Part shown: positions 33,656-46,975 of the stretch, in pieces | How the letters are laid out: each line of letters begins with the position of its first letter | Position numbering within the stretch: position 1 is the first letter of the stretch | Source of the DNA: Panopea generosa | Taxonomy: Eukaryota; Mollusca; Bivalvia; Adapedonta; Hiatellidae | Assembly: GCA_029582155.1 (NCBI GenBank) | Contig: CM055895.1 | Coordinates: 62,349,078-62,413,077, forward strand | Reading direction: 5' to 3' | DNA: 64,000 nucleotides | Notes under the pieces: generated by a model | The model's database searches: none | The model's input: only the letters and a program-made list of their open reading frames with translations | Told to the model about the DNA's origin: nothing | Position numbers and translations under genes: made by a program

Positions 33656-35385
33656 GGTATCTTGAAGTAGCAGTTTTACCAGCTGTATATCGATCGTCAT
33701 GCTATACTTCAAGTTGGAAGGTCCTTGTAGTAGCAGTTTTACCAGCTGTATATCGATCGTCATGCAATACTTCAAGTTGGAAGGTCCTTGTAGTAGCAGT
33801 TTTACCAGCTGTATATCGAATGTCATGCTAAACTTCAAGTCGGAAGGTCCTTGTAGTAGCAGTTTTACCAGCTGTATATCGATTGTCATGCTATACTTCA
33901 AGTTTGAAGGTCCCTGTAGTAGTAGTTTTACCAGCTGTATATCGGTTGTCATGCTATACTTCAAGTTTGAAGGTCCCTGTAGTAGCAGTTTTACCAGCTG
34001 TATATCGGTTGTCAAACTCTACATCAAGTAGGTAGGTCCTTGTAGTAGCAGTTTTACCAGCTGTATATCGATCGTCATGCTATACTTCAAGTTGGAAGGT
34101 CCTTGTAGTAGCAGATTTACCAACAGTGTGTCGATTGTAATGTTATATTTCAATTTGGAAGGTCCTTGTAGTAGCAGTTTTACTAGCTGTATATCGTTTG
34201 TCATGCTATACCTGAAGTTAAAAGGTTCTTGTAGTAGCAGTTTTACCAGCTTTTTATCGATTGCCATGCTCTACTTCAAGTTGAAAGGTCCTTGTATTAG
34301 CAGTTTTACCAGCTGTATATCGATCGTCATGCTAAACTTCAAGTTGGAAGGTCCTTGTAGTAGCAGTTTTACCAGCTGTAAATCGATCGTCATGCTATAC
34401 TTTAAGTTGGAAGGTCCCTGTAGTAGCAGTTTTATAGCTGTATATCGATTATCAAGCTCTACTTCAAGTTGGAAGGTCCCTGTATCAGCATTTTTACCAG
34501 CTGTATATCGATCGTCATGCTATACTTCAAGTCGGAAGTTTACAGGTATTTCTTATCAACAGACTTACTTTTTCATAGCACAAACTATTTAGTCGGATGG
34601 TCCTTGTAGTAGCAGTTTTACCAGCTGTATATCGATTATCAAGCTGTACTTCAAGTTGGAAGGTCCTTGTAGTCGCAGTTTTACCAGCTGTTTATCGATT
34701 GCCATGCTATACTTCAAGTTGGAAGGTCCTTGTAATAGCAGTTTTACCAGCTGTATATCGATTGTCATGCTATACTTCAAGTCGGAAGTTTACAGGTATT
34801 TCTTATCAATAGATTTACTTTTTTATAGCACAAACTATTTAGCCGGAAGGTCCTTGTATTAGCAGTTTTACCAGCTGTATATCGATTATCAAGCTGTACT
34901 TCAAGTTGGAAGGTCCTTGTAGTCGCAGTTCTACCAGCTGTTTATCGATTGCCATGCTATACTTCAAGTTGGAAGGTCCTTGTAATAGCAGTTTTACCAG
35001 CTGTATATCGATTGTCATGCTATACTTCAAGTTGGAAGGTCCCTGTAGTAGCAGTTTTACCAGCTGTATATCGATTATCAAGCTCTTCTTCAAGTTGGAA
35101 GGTCTCTGTATTAGCAGTTATACCAGCTGTATATCGATCGCCATGCTATACTTCAAGTTGGAAGGTCCTTGTAGTAGCAGTTTTACCAGCTGTACATCGA
35201 TCGTCATGCTATACTACAAGTCGGAAGTTCCTTGTTTTAGCAGTTTTACCAGTTGTATATCGACCGTCATGCTATACTTCAAGTCGGATGGTCCTTGTAG
35301 TAGCAGTTTTGCCATCTGTTTATTGATCGTCATGCTATACTTCAAGTTGGAAGTCCTTGTTTTCACGGCTTACTCACTGTATCTT
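33655..35385. repeat. Minisatellite, 63-bp unit, ~25 copies, with higher-order structure
   Basis: The unit core 'agcagttttaccagctgtat' recurs every 63 bp from 33669 to 34425 and on to about 35301, ending in a partial unit near 35353. Twice (about 34538 and 34788) part of the array is replaced by the 56-bp segment shared with 32419-32475. The distance between cores across the second replacement is 126 bp, two units. The block between the two replacements defines a ~252-bp higher-order unit (4 x 63), partly repeated afterwards. The 63-bp period keeps frames open on both strands (plus 'YFKLEGPCSSSFTSCISIV', minus 'TIDIQLVKLLLQGPSNLKY'). Without splice signals or a clear start I read these as by-products of the period. 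Confidence 0.95.
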
Positions 35386-35389
35386 CTTA

Positions 35390-35825
35390 TCTCTTATTTA
35401 TTCTCACATGTACATTATAATCACTAATTTAAATGAAAAACACAGTGGATCTATGAACAGTTTTACAGACTATGCTTATCTGGTATGTATGTATTGTATA
35501 ATAAAAAAAAGTAAAACTCTGTTGATGATGTGACATAATTTACCAGTCCAGAAGCCAACCATATGTCCAACAATATAAACGTTCATGTGATGCCGATAAT
35601 GGAAGAAATAAGCATTATTATTTACGTACCACATTGTTAACGTTTTAGATAGGAAAGCGACGACATTAAACTAACAAGCATCTTATGTAATATAGTGCAA
35701 ATAAAACATTTGCATATTTTGATAGTTGATTGAATCTTCCTATCATTTAGCATATAGTACAACACTAGCATAATGCTAGTACATATATTGACATCCTCAG
35801 AAATGTAATACATCTAAAAGTCGTA
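35390..35825. other. AT-rich DNA, no feature seen
   Basis: Nothing recognised between the array and the next SINE. Confidence 0.4.
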
Positions 35826-36030
35826 ACACGCTTATAAGCAGGACGGTAGTGCATTGGATGAGGTGTTGGCCGTTCACGATGGAGGTTGGTAGGTGAGCCC
35901 AGACTCAACCCGATGGACTCTCAAAAACAACACTCAGTACTGCTTTTACCCAGGAAACGAATTTGAGAGCGTTTCAAATCTTTGAGATTTCCTCGCAATC
36001 GAGCTTAATTATATAAGTGCAGATAGCTTA
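35826..36030 (+). mobile_element. SINE-4, most complete copy
   Basis: A tRNA-like head from about 35838 ('gcaggacggtagtgcattgg') is followed by the family body 'ggactctcaaaaacaacact', 'cagtactg.ttttacccagg', 'aaacgaatttgagagcg' and 'tcgcaatcgagct'. It aligns with the minus strand of 57410-57594 and, in the body only, with 43845-43945. Confidence 0.7.
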
Positions 36031-36489
36031 TGTTTATATATGTTGAACTAGACCGACTCTTATAATAAAATATATAAAATCAATATTTCTGCCCGAAAAA
36101 GTTTTAAAAACTGCATCATATTCAACATAAAGCCACCATTCTCTACATTCGATAACACAACTATCACTGTCGGAATCTTCCGCCATTGTCATAATATATC
36201 GAAAAACTGTTTGTGAAAAGGCAAACTCGAGAACAACCTTTCTTTGATTTTAGAACTGCCATATCGTGTCTATCAAGTTGGGCCTGATTCATATGTCAGC
36301 GTTTTAAAACTGGTTCATCACATTTCATCAAAACTGAACGTTTATTGTTACTCATCTAATCACAGAAATCACAAACTGCAATGAGTGTGTTTTAGTAGGG
36401 TCAATCAGGATTTAAAATGTAACAAAAGTTTGAAATCGAATGTTCATTTGAACATTGTGTAGAGATCTAAGACAAAACACTTGAAATCT
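36031..36489. other. AT-rich DNA, no feature seen
   Basis: Nothing recognised. Confidence 0.4.
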
Positions 36490-36660
36490 AATAACTAACA
36501 AGACACTATGATTTTATTAACATTTGGAATATAATTACTAACAAGTCACTGTGCTTTTGTTAACATTTGGAATATAATTACTAACAAGACACTTTGATTT
36601 TATTAACATTTTGAATATAATTACTTACACGACATTATGATTTAATTAACATTTGTATTC
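36490..36660. repeat. Tandem repeat, 43-bp unit, 4 copies
   Basis: 'actaacaagacac' or variants recur at 36494, 36537, 36580 and 36623, each followed by 'tgattttattaacatttgga' in slightly changed form. Confidence 0.9.
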
Positions 36661-37480
36661 GAATAATGACTTAGATATGTGTTGTGAATGTTTCATACAA
36701 AGCCTTTCTAACATTTCCTCTTTTCTAATGGTTTTAATTTTGAAATTCCATTCAGAGATATACAAAATCTACAATATACACTATCATAATCAATGGCAAT
36801 ATCATTGGTTTGAAAGAAATAATGGCGTGAGGTAGTTGTAGGTAAGTACAAAACATTATTAATTAACTTCTGATTATTATAATAAAGTATTTGTGAATAA
36901 TTACAAAAAAAGTTTACACCACCCAGATAAGCAATTAGCGCACATACACTTATCTATTTTAGGAGCACTCACGTGATTGGAATACTATCATGCATTGAAT
37001 CTTCTCGGAAAAAAGATATTGAAATGTAATGCAAATACAAAAAATAAGAGAAAAGAGATTGACCTAGATAACAAAATGAAACAAACAGAAAGTGATGATT
37101 TTAGAGTAGACGAAGCATTATAATTTATCGCACCAGTGTTTTTATTAAGCCACATTATCATTAATGCACAAGATTACCTTTTGATGTCACATGGAAATAA
37201 ATCGTTTAAAACCCCCCACAAATAGTATACAGGGCTAAGTAGGGGTGCTGTTAACTGAGGTGATTGTCTGATCAGGCAGTGTATGTGTTCAGTACCTATA
37301 GTAGACATAATGTGGAAGATAATATATATTAATCAATATTGCAATAAATATTGCACAGTTTATGTGGAATAATACAACACTTGGTGCCTTATTGAAAAAT
37401 GGCCAATAGCAAATGCATCCTTTCAATGACACAGCATTATAATCATAAGCAATGCACAGAGTAGTTGTAAAAGTGTAAAA
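36661..37480. other. AT-rich DNA, no feature seen
   Basis: Nothing recognised; short frames only. Confidence 0.4.
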
Positions 37481-37482
37481 CA

Positions 37483-37690
37483 TATATATATAAAGCAGTC
37501 TGGTCTGTACATTTATGACTGGTTATTCACAAATATTTCCATATATATATATATACATATCTGTATATTGTGAATGAGCATCTGAAAAGATAAAAAAAAA
37601 GGAAATTCCGTTGTTGTGAATTTAATTATCTCCCTTTATATAAAGTGTCACTTTACTGCATTATAATGAGCGACACTTTACTGTATTACA
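37483..37690. repeat. (TA)n runs, shared flank and short direct repeat
   Basis: TA runs lie at about 37483-37492 and 37542-37556. The segment 37497-37548 matches 18198-18260. 'gtgtcactttactgcattat' near 37649 recurs, slightly changed, at about 37671. Confidence 0.7.
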
Positions 37691-39030
37691 CGGACATAGT
37701 AAATCTAGAAATGGAGAGAATTATTCCTTTGGACTGCTAAAATGGACCATCCAAAAGCAACTATTATTAAAAAATGATCTTCTGACAAAGCATTACTTTT
37801 ACATCTATTTTGATATAGAACGAAACATTATTTTATATACGAATTCGTGATTCATATGGTAGATACAATCATTGAAATGATTACAAGAGATAAAACTGTT
37901 TATTTTTCTGATTAGATTTGTATATGTGTTTGTAGCACGTGCATCATTTTATAAACTGTATCTGAAAAAAGACGTATTATCATATCTACTCTTCGAAGTA
38001 ACAAGCGAATAAATATTATTTCAAACGAACACAGCTAGACCCATTTTGAAATGTACCAATCCATTGCTATAAATATTAAATGATTGACGACTGTATCAAA
38101 TTAATGATATTTGAGGCATTTTAAAAAGGCATTTTAAAAAAGTGTTAAAGGCCCATCGCCGGTAGCAGCTACACACAGTATTGTAGGCGGGGCTTATCAC
38201 AAGCAGCCGACAAGTTTACTACAGTTATTTGATAATACTCATTACCAACATGAACTATAACTACCAGTGTAGCCATAGAGGATACTGCTTGTTGCAAGTC
38301 AATACACTTTCTGAATTTCTTGTAAAAGTGACATTATGAAACAATGTTTATTGTACGTGCAGGTTCCTCATTATCATGGATTGAAATAAAGGTTTTCCCA
38401 GTTTTACAACAGCAGACTACAGCACTTAAATATATTGCAATGAACATCTTATCTTAACAAAATTGCTAATTAGGTACATTCAATTTACAGCTTCATGCTG
38501 GGTTACATATAACACATCTCTGGTCATGATGAATAAGATCAAGTGAAATTGTTTGGGTTCCATGGATAAGTACATTATTTACTTAGAGAGAATGAAAATT
38601 ATTGATGAAAATAGTTTATCCTTAAAATACAGACTTATATCAAACATGTATACATGTTGTAATGAATTGTAATTAAAATTGCAGTTGCAATTGACACAAG
38701 AAAAGGGTAAACAATTATTTGTGAGACAAAACATATAAAGATCGAAAAATACAGAAACCCCTTTGAAATTATAGATTAACCCATTCCATTTAGGAAACAG
38801 TTTCCCTAGCAAAACTTACAAATGGAAGATAATCATGGAAATACTTTGAAGGTTTCGAGGGAACAGTTTCGTTTATTTCATTATAATGAGTGTGATTTTA
38901 AGGATTAACACCAGTAACACCAGACTGGTCAATTAATGTTGATGAAAATAGCTATAGTTAGACAAAGAACATGAAGGAAAATTTATTGTCACATGGAAAT
39001 CAGGAAAATATTGAGGCACAGAAAGGTAAA
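37691..39030. other. AT-rich DNA, no feature seen
   Basis: The 77-codon minus frame at 38579-38812 is unsupported. Confidence 0.4.
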
Positions 39031-39031
39031 A

Positions 39032-39067
39032 TGATGATGATGATGATGATGATGCTGATGGTGATGA
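39032..39067. repeat. (ATG)n microsatellite
   Basis: About 11 ATG triplets, with one 'ctg' and one 'gtg' variant. Confidence 0.95.
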
Positions 39068-41879
39068 AAATAATACATTCCTGTAAAACAGTTATGGATG
39101 TTGTTTTCATGTCTGTTTATAGCAATTCAACATCAGTTTTGGCTAGGTGAATGTTCATTTCCTCATAAAAAACAGCCATAAAGTAGATACAGAAAGTACT
39201 GGAATATGTTTTCAAATATCAAAGAATATTGAACCAACCAAGATCTAAATTGTGTCAAGTTGTGCTTTGAACCAAGTACATGGTTCATATACAAACCTCA
39301 TAGGTCACCTATATAGCACTTAGTGTTTTAATTGAAGGCTGTGATATAAAAAATGTATAAACAATAAAATGGCATTTTTTGCTAAAAATCAAACTTAGAG
39401 TTGTTTACAAAAGGAAGCTATTGTGAATTATGACATTCAAAACAATGATCAACCAAGGTTATTGTGAATGATTACTTATTTGCATCCAAATAAAAAAGCA
39501 TCTATGAATGTATCTGATATAAGCCATATATAAACTACAATGTATAATCATTTATTTATAAATGAAACAGGCAGAAACATTATAAAGATAATCTTCCTAC
39601 ACATTGTAATTCACAAAATGAAAGTCAAACATATTAATCTACTCTGAGATATCAAAAACTGCATAGCTACTCACAAGTGAGTCATACACATCTCCAAGCA
39701 AGTGTTACTGTTTACATTACGTGAGAAGGATCAAATGTGGGCCAAAATTCAAATATTTAGCAAATTTTCCTTGATATTTCAATTGTGTAAGGACAACTTC
39801 TACTTTATTACAGGGAGTTATTGTGAATGAACGGCATTTTTGTTGAGACAAAACATGTCCTTTCAACTGCACATTATTTTTAAAATAATGACAACTTTGT
39901 TACCATGTTTTACAGAAAAAACATCTCCCAATTCAACATTGTTGCAAGAAAGTGCCTCCTCAAAAGTTCCTCCCATTTCTTTTTATAGAAAAGTTAAGGG
40001 TCTAAGTTATTAGATCAGACTTGTTTTCTGTAATTAATAAAACATTTAATAAGTTACAATATAGGTGAGCAATGTGAACACCTGCTAAGGAAATTGGAAT
40101 CTGTGTTTAATGAAACGCATAGCACATAACGATGATATTCATTTGCTATTAATGTTTTGAACGAGCTTAATGTATATTTATCATGTTTTGATGTAAGTCA
40201 TGAACTATTAACTGCCGCTCAGTAATGAAATTGAATCTGTTTGTAAAAATACCTCTTAAGCTTAGCAATAAGCGGCAACTATGTTACGAATCTTAAACAC
40301 TTACATTTTTGTGATTATAAGTGTATGTTAATTGCAATCACTGGTTGTCCTTAATAGTATATATGCATGTTATATATTATGCCTCACGGGCTGATAAGAC
40401 TTATGAGTTTTCAATAAAAGATAAACAATACCATATATTGCTTAATTTGTTAACATTATTTCTTATATCATATTTAAGTATTTACATTTTGTGTTGAATG
40501 AATCTATCTGATACAACTACCATTTAAATGGTGAATGTGATTCTTATCAGTCAAACACAATATATGGACGATAGTATTTACGTTATTTCCATACACCTTT
40601 CATGTTTATCCAAAAAGTTATTTCTAAAGTTAAGTATCTGTTGTCGTCCATCTATGTGCGTCCACTGAACTTGCCCGCAATAGTTTAAATATATGTTCTT
40701 GTGCAGCAATTGAATGTATTTTATAAAATTCTTGTCACATTGTTCAAGGACGCCAAATTTATATAAGGCTATATAGAATAAAAGGAGATGGCGCGAATAA
40801 AGTTTTATGTAGTTCAGTACGATTATCCTTGCAAGTCTACATTATTCAGGTTTTTAGTTGACTAAAGCAAGATAATCTGTCATTCGAAATTTTTTTTATA
40901 TGATTTCTAGCAAATTGGATTTTGTATGAAATAGTTCGATATTGAATTGGTAGTCATCAGTATTGTCAGACCATTTTATCACTATAATAAGATTACGTCT
41001 GAGAAAATAACATTTTATTTACCGAAACGCAATGAGGATTTTTTTTCTCAACGGGCCAATAATGATAAATGTTTTGCGTGCCTAGATCGTCATTAATGTA
41101 AACTATAATAATGAGAGTGTTTTAATTAAGAAACTCCATTGTGTTATGTTATACTGCTATGTACGAACTGGGTAATGGTTCGGCTAAAATGTCTATTTAA
41201 TCAATAAACGGAACTAATGGGAAATCTAAAAATAGCTCCAAGACGTGTACATGTTTATGTATTAATCCGATATTTATATAGTTAATCTATTTTACATACC
41301 ATAATAAAATGAATATGCAAAACATGACACGTGACTTAAAAGCATGAGCACAACCAATATAACGACATAGACATGGTTAATATACATTGACAAATTATAG
41401 CAGGCACGGTATACGTAATAGATAAAGTACAATCTGTCTTCCGTGACTTTGTGGTTAGGCGTTTTCAAGGAGTAACCGCCATGGAACGGTCACTTGCGAA
41501 TCCGTTAATAAGAGTCAAGCCGACCTCACTCTACCCTCATCGCCACATCTAAATACAAAACAGCGTAAAATAAAGGTCCAGTGCATACCCATACTTAGAA
41601 TTCGACAGGATCATTGAAATAACCCGAACGCGACCATAACGCTTAGCATATTTCCAACTTAAAACTAAACAGAGTGTCGCGTTAATTTGAACCCCACCTT
41701 CTTTATCAGCTCCCGATGATAATGGTAATGAATGACTAAAAGGAAAAAATATTAGCTGTGGTATACGTTCATTACTGCATCATGCTCATGTTTGCTATAC
41801 AAAATTCACGTAGCTTAGTAAAATGTGTAATATGTAACATCATTGTAAAGTTTTTGATTTAAAATTATTTGTTTACTTC
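39068..41879. other. Long AT-rich stretch, nothing firm
   Basis: No frame, array or foldback was recognised. At about 41445-41520 a G+C-richer patch ('gtggttaggcgtt' ... 'ttgcgaatccgtt') is faintly tRNA-like but too weak to call. Confidence 0.45.
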
Positions 41880-42063
41880 CATTTTGAAACAAGTCCTTAC
41901 AACTCATACAAGTCCCACTCGAAGTATTCCTGGATAGAACCAGTACAAAGCGTATGTTGATAAGGTGTCTTGCTCAAAGATACCACACATAACCGTGGGG
42001 GAGGATCGAATACACGACCCTTCGATCATGGGTTCGTTGCTCTACCATTGACCATGCGGGCCA
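41880..42063 (-). mobile_element. SINE-2, copy with tRNA head
   Basis: Read on the minus strand from 42063, a tRNA-like head of about 70 nt has box A 'tggtcaatggtagagca' and box B 'attcgatcctcccc'. The body follows: 'atgtgtggtatctttgagca', 'tactggttctatccagg' and 'actcgagtgg'-like sequence in outline, to about 41880. It aligns with 15900-16015. Confidence 0.8.
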
Positions 42064-43844
42064 CATAATCATTATAAATTGGTATACATCGGAACAATAC
42101 AATATCAAATTTATTTTTGTTAGGGTGTTTTTCTGTGACTTCATGAAAGGCATTTCCAATGAAATGTTTAATGTCAAATGGTATTGATATCAAAATACTA
42201 AACAACTTCGTACGGCAGTTATTGCACTAAAAATATCCGCAAAATATAAATTATTCATCGGTGTTTGATATGTCAGCCGCTACTTATACATTATCTGAAA
42301 GGTAATTGCAGTGTTTAAGTATTGCATTTAATTTCTTCTCAGGTTTTATCACTGTATGTTTTTATTCGCGCTGCCTATTTGATGTTTTGTTTTATTTAAG
42401 TATATAACATACACATACATATACAACCTATACGTATGTATATGTTATAAAGGTTGTGTCCGAACCTAATTCTTAGGTTGAACATTTCAGTCAATTGTAT
42501 TAACGCTGTTGTTATTTCATGAATCAAATTTAGCGTCATTTTCAACCGGCGATTATATATGTCCTGTACAGTTTTATTGATGAAGGAGTCACCAGAATGA
42601 ATCTGAATATAGTCTTTCCACAAATAAATGGCAAACTTTCTCACATATAGATTTTAGACCGGTATATGAAAACGATTTACTTTAAATTCGGTCATGCAAA
42701 ACGAATTTCACAGTAAAAAATGTTTTAGATGTTTAGATATTTTGCAACAACTCATGCAAAGCACTTAGTTAAACTGTGATAATTTCCAAATATATGCATA
42801 TAACACATATTATATTAAATAATGTAAAAGTATATTAAAAAATCTCAAACGTTGGATTTCGCCCAGTAAAATATTCGTGGATACTCCAGACCGTTCCGTC
42901 AATATAATGCAATGTATCTTCCCGAACTGACAACGTTTTGTTTATTCAGACAAATGAAGGTAATTTTCCTCTTATGCTTAGACAAAACAATAACAATCTC
43001 AATCGGTTTTTCGTATCTTATGAAATCATTTGAGATAGTGAGTAATCAGTCCAGTTGCAGAAATGTTTTTGGAATTATATTAATGAAAGAAATGAGATTG
43101 TAAATATTGGAGAATATCAAACCCTGAAAAGTTATGAAACAGTGTTCATCGATCGTTTAAATACATAGACCATTTACTTTTATAAGCCATATAAGAGAGT
43201 TTAACATAATTTATAGCGGGAAGTTATTTAGCTGCGAAGATAGCTAAACAACAATGAAAAAAAAACCCGCTGTTGTCTCGTACAATACCATGTTATAAAT
43301 AAATTATTGATTTGCATCAGTTAAATGTATCATATGTGTTAATCATTTATAAATTCAAACTACGTAATTGGAAACCGAGAATGGCAGCATGTTATTTGAG
43401 CTAGTGATATATTTAATGACATTGTGTCGGATATTCAAGTTGAAAATCATTTACTACACAATTATACAAACAGTGCACATAACCTTAGATGCCCTTCTAG
43501 ACGAAGCAAGCAAGAGTTTAGCTATGTTACAAAACGCACATGGTCTCGACTGTGGGTCGAATACGCGGACAAATGATTATTGGTGGGATAATCTCGATAC
43601 CACATGCCCTAATTTATCCTATGTATTGTCATAAAATTACTAGGTAATATTCTGGCGATTCAATATATTAGGAGAAACGATGAAATCGTCAGCTGGCTAT
43701 GATGCGAACAGGTACTGGTTTGAAGATTAAATCAATATTTTCACATGTAAATGCATGAACATATGATGATATTACACATTTAAACACATAACCATTTGCG
43801 GATAGTACACATGTAAACATATAACCATATGGGGAAATATCTAT
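42064..43844. other. No confident feature
   Basis: Frames at 42396-42644, 42912-43103 and 43368-43634 are unsupported. 'gtgggtcgaatacgcgg' near 43550 is faintly box-B-like but has no partner box. Confidence 0.4.
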
Positions 43845-43945
43845 TTAACCTGGAACCGATGCCTCTCAAAAATCTACCCATGAAGCGGACTCGAGAGCGG
43901 TTCATATACTAAGCATTGAACTTTCTTCATGATTGAGCTAAAACA
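43845..43945 (+). mobile_element. SINE-4 body fragment
   Basis: 'gatgcctctcaaaaa', 'ggactcgagagcggttcat' and 'gattgagctaaa' match the SINE-4 body. The tRNA head is missing. Confidence 0.6.
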
Positions 43946-46735
43946 AAAAAGTATAATGGTGAGTACATCTTTCTCAAGAAAATAATTGTTTCTATTGTTC
44001 CTGTGCCGATATAATTGATAAAATCAAATTATCACTTATTTAAGATGCAAGAGTAATTAACCATTGACATATTGTTATTATTAACCTAGTGTCATGTCCT
44101 TTCCTATTGATCGCGCGCCGGTTTTTTCTGTAAAACGCGGCTCTAGTACGTAAAATTCCGAACTTTCTTCTGACTTGACTGAATGTATAAAGGATTTTTT
44201 TTCATGGCAAAATGACGTTAATTTTGAAACGTAACGCCATGCAATAGCTGACAAAAAATAATATGGTCGATTAATTCTTTTTAATTAATTATATAAGTAA
44301 TCCGTTAATGTAGCATTTTCCATAGTAATGTGATAAAACTAATCTTACATTCTAGTTAATTTGTTATCTATTGTATTAAACGTGTTGGCAAGAAATGATA
44401 TAATGCTCGGCAAGTCTCGCATAAGCAATGATATAGTGTTGCCTACTAGTTTAATAAATCTTACAAAAAATGAACACTCATGTAAGATCCTCCATTTATC
44501 TATGCACCTGTCATGTTAAATGTGAGGCCCTTCAATCATTTACCGTAGTTATTCCTCTTCCAAAACAGAAACGAAATTAAGACCATGGATACCTACATGT
44601 TAGATTTTGTTTATATTTGCACCATAAACATATGTATTTATTTTATCCGTAACAAAGACATTTGCGATTTTTAGAAAAAAAAAACAAGTAAAGGTTAATG
44701 TAAACAATGCTCATATCGAAATACTCTTAATTATAAACTATTACGTAAATGCTACATATAATCAAGCTAATATAATATAATATAATGTTTAATTGTTACA
44801 CTGTATAAAATAAAATACTTGTGTAAAACAATCATTATAAAGAAAACATTATAAAGGCAAAAAGTAATTACTTATGGATACGGACGGACTATAGGACACG
44901 CAATTATTCAAAGTAAGATTAAATAATATCACAAAAACTTAAGAATATAACTCATGAGGAATCCATAGATAGTTTTTTCCGCATTGCTTTAGTTTTCCAT
45001 TAATGTTATCCATTAACGGCAATATGGTTGTTTTTGTAAGGAGGGAATTCAGATTTCGAATTCTCATTATTTTACACAGGTTTAGCATTTTGTCTGATGA
45101 AACACGAACAAAAAATGTGTAATTGAGGGAAAAGATACTAATAAAAGCAGCTGTTTTACCTTTTCTTAACGTTAGATGTTTTATAGATCTTTAGTAAGAG
45201 TACCATATGGGGATAAGGAAGAAATAAGAGACATATATTCTCGCTTAAGAATATCAATATCGCTGCTTAGTAAAATACCAATTCAACTGAATAAATACAG
45301 TTATACCACATCACGTCAAACCAAATTTGAGAGTGCAAATGTTTTGGAGCGTATCAAAACATTTGTGTAATATTCTAAAAGATAAACATTATATGTTTTA
45401 CCGATTCTCTGAAACGTAGACCATATATATTTACGCTGTACAATAACAATTCCAGCAAGTATGCCCATATTATAATATCATAAAATTAAGCCTCAATAAA
45501 ATAAATTTTATTAAGACTGAGATGTAACGCCTACCTCCCGATATGCACTACAAGGTGCATTTTTTATAATGTTGAACTTGTTGAGACTCTATATCATCTT
45601 GAACTATATAAGTATAAAACGACTCCCTACAATTAACGCCAACTATTGTTAAGAAGATGCTGTTGGGATCGGTCGTTCACCGCCTCATACGATCAGTATT
45701 AAATGTGCACATAAATTGCCCTTACACCGTCATCACATCTTATCGAAAAGAAGTCCCACTACGGTATCCTCTTACTGTTATGCAAAACTCAAATATGCTT
45801 AGTTATTTGTTAATGAATAATAAATTGGGAGAAATAAATGATGAATGAGAATGCATGTATACTCGATGGTATTGTATAAAACATCAATATAATAATAATT
45901 AAGTGTAACAAAAAGAGTGATAAGGACAAGTCTCCGTCAGTTTAATGATATTGAAGGAACTCGCAATCATGGAGTCCACAGTATTCCGTTCGCTGCAAAA
46001 GGATGTCAAGCTTGATGGTCAACTATTTAACAGATGAACTACCAAACATGAAATGTACTATACAATTTTTGTTTTAATAAACATTTGATAATATGCTTAG
46101 TATGCAGAATGCCTTAAATGAAACGTAAAGCGACACTCAGAGACTTACTGCATAGGTCTTGTTTCATCTGGCATTATGTATGAGTATAATGGTCTGATGA
46201 TAGTTGTATTAGATAAACTGCGTTCTATTTCCATAGTTACTAAAATGTCCACTGACATTTGTTGTTTAAAACCAAAAAATAAACGTAGTCTCTTTCACTT
46301 TTATAAAAATAATTATTTCATCGAAACCAGGACTGGAGGGAATAATGCTCTTATATAGGGCTCTCATATAATGCTCTTATTTAAACTTTCTCCCTAAAGA
46401 AAAAAATCGTATCACTCTTAATCTATTGGAAATTGACGCTCTAAGTAACGTTTAATGTCAGCTTCTGGTACAATTAGTACAAAATAAGCTGTTTGTACAA
46501 TCGGATATCCATAACCTATTCTAAAGGTCAAATGTTAAAGGTATTGAATAGCGTTGCCTAGTTTGGTTAGATTACTTATCAGTACTTCCTGAACTAGTTA
46601 TTCAAAGATTAAGTTATCGTGCAAGTAATACTAGTATAAAATACTTGTTTTATTCAATCATTGACTTTGTTCATTACCTCTTGTTTTCGCCCGCTCTTTA
46701 TTTCATTGCGTAAGATGGACGTTCGTTCGCTCGTT
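43946..46735. other. Long AT-rich stretch, nothing supportable
   Basis: Frames of 60-64 codons (45176-45370, 45657-45848, 46176-46358) have no recognisable domains. Confidence 0.45.
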
Positions 46736-46802
46736 TGTTAGATACATTCACTCATCCATTAGTTTATTCACTCAATCATTTGCTCATTCATTCATTCATT
46801 TA
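46735..46802. repeat. Decayed (ATTC)n-like tract
   Basis: Imperfect 'cattcactcatc', 'ttattcactcaatc' and 'cattcattcattcattta' units; possibly an old SINE tail. Confidence 0.6.
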
Positions 46803-46975
46803 AAACAAATGAAATATTAATGTAAAGAATGCGGATCTAAAGTAACATTGAAAGTAAGCCAGTTCAGTTCAGTAGTCAATTTCAAAAGACGTTATAGTAA
46901 CCACAATCATACTATCATAGAGTGACACAATAGTACTATACTGTCCAGAAAAAGTTTTATTTTAGGTGTTAATTG

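Noticed and set aside
34077-34592. Long frames of the 63-bp array as Cys/Ser-rich repeat proteins
   Set aside because: Frames are open on both strands, and several overlap each other. This is expected from the period alone.
41445-41520. Possible sixth SINE head
   Set aside because: Stems cannot be built by eye and there is no second copy in the window.
43368-43634. Possible tRNA-like remnant near 'gtgggtcgaatacgcgg'
   Set aside because: Only a box-B-like string; no box A at the right distance and no matching copy.
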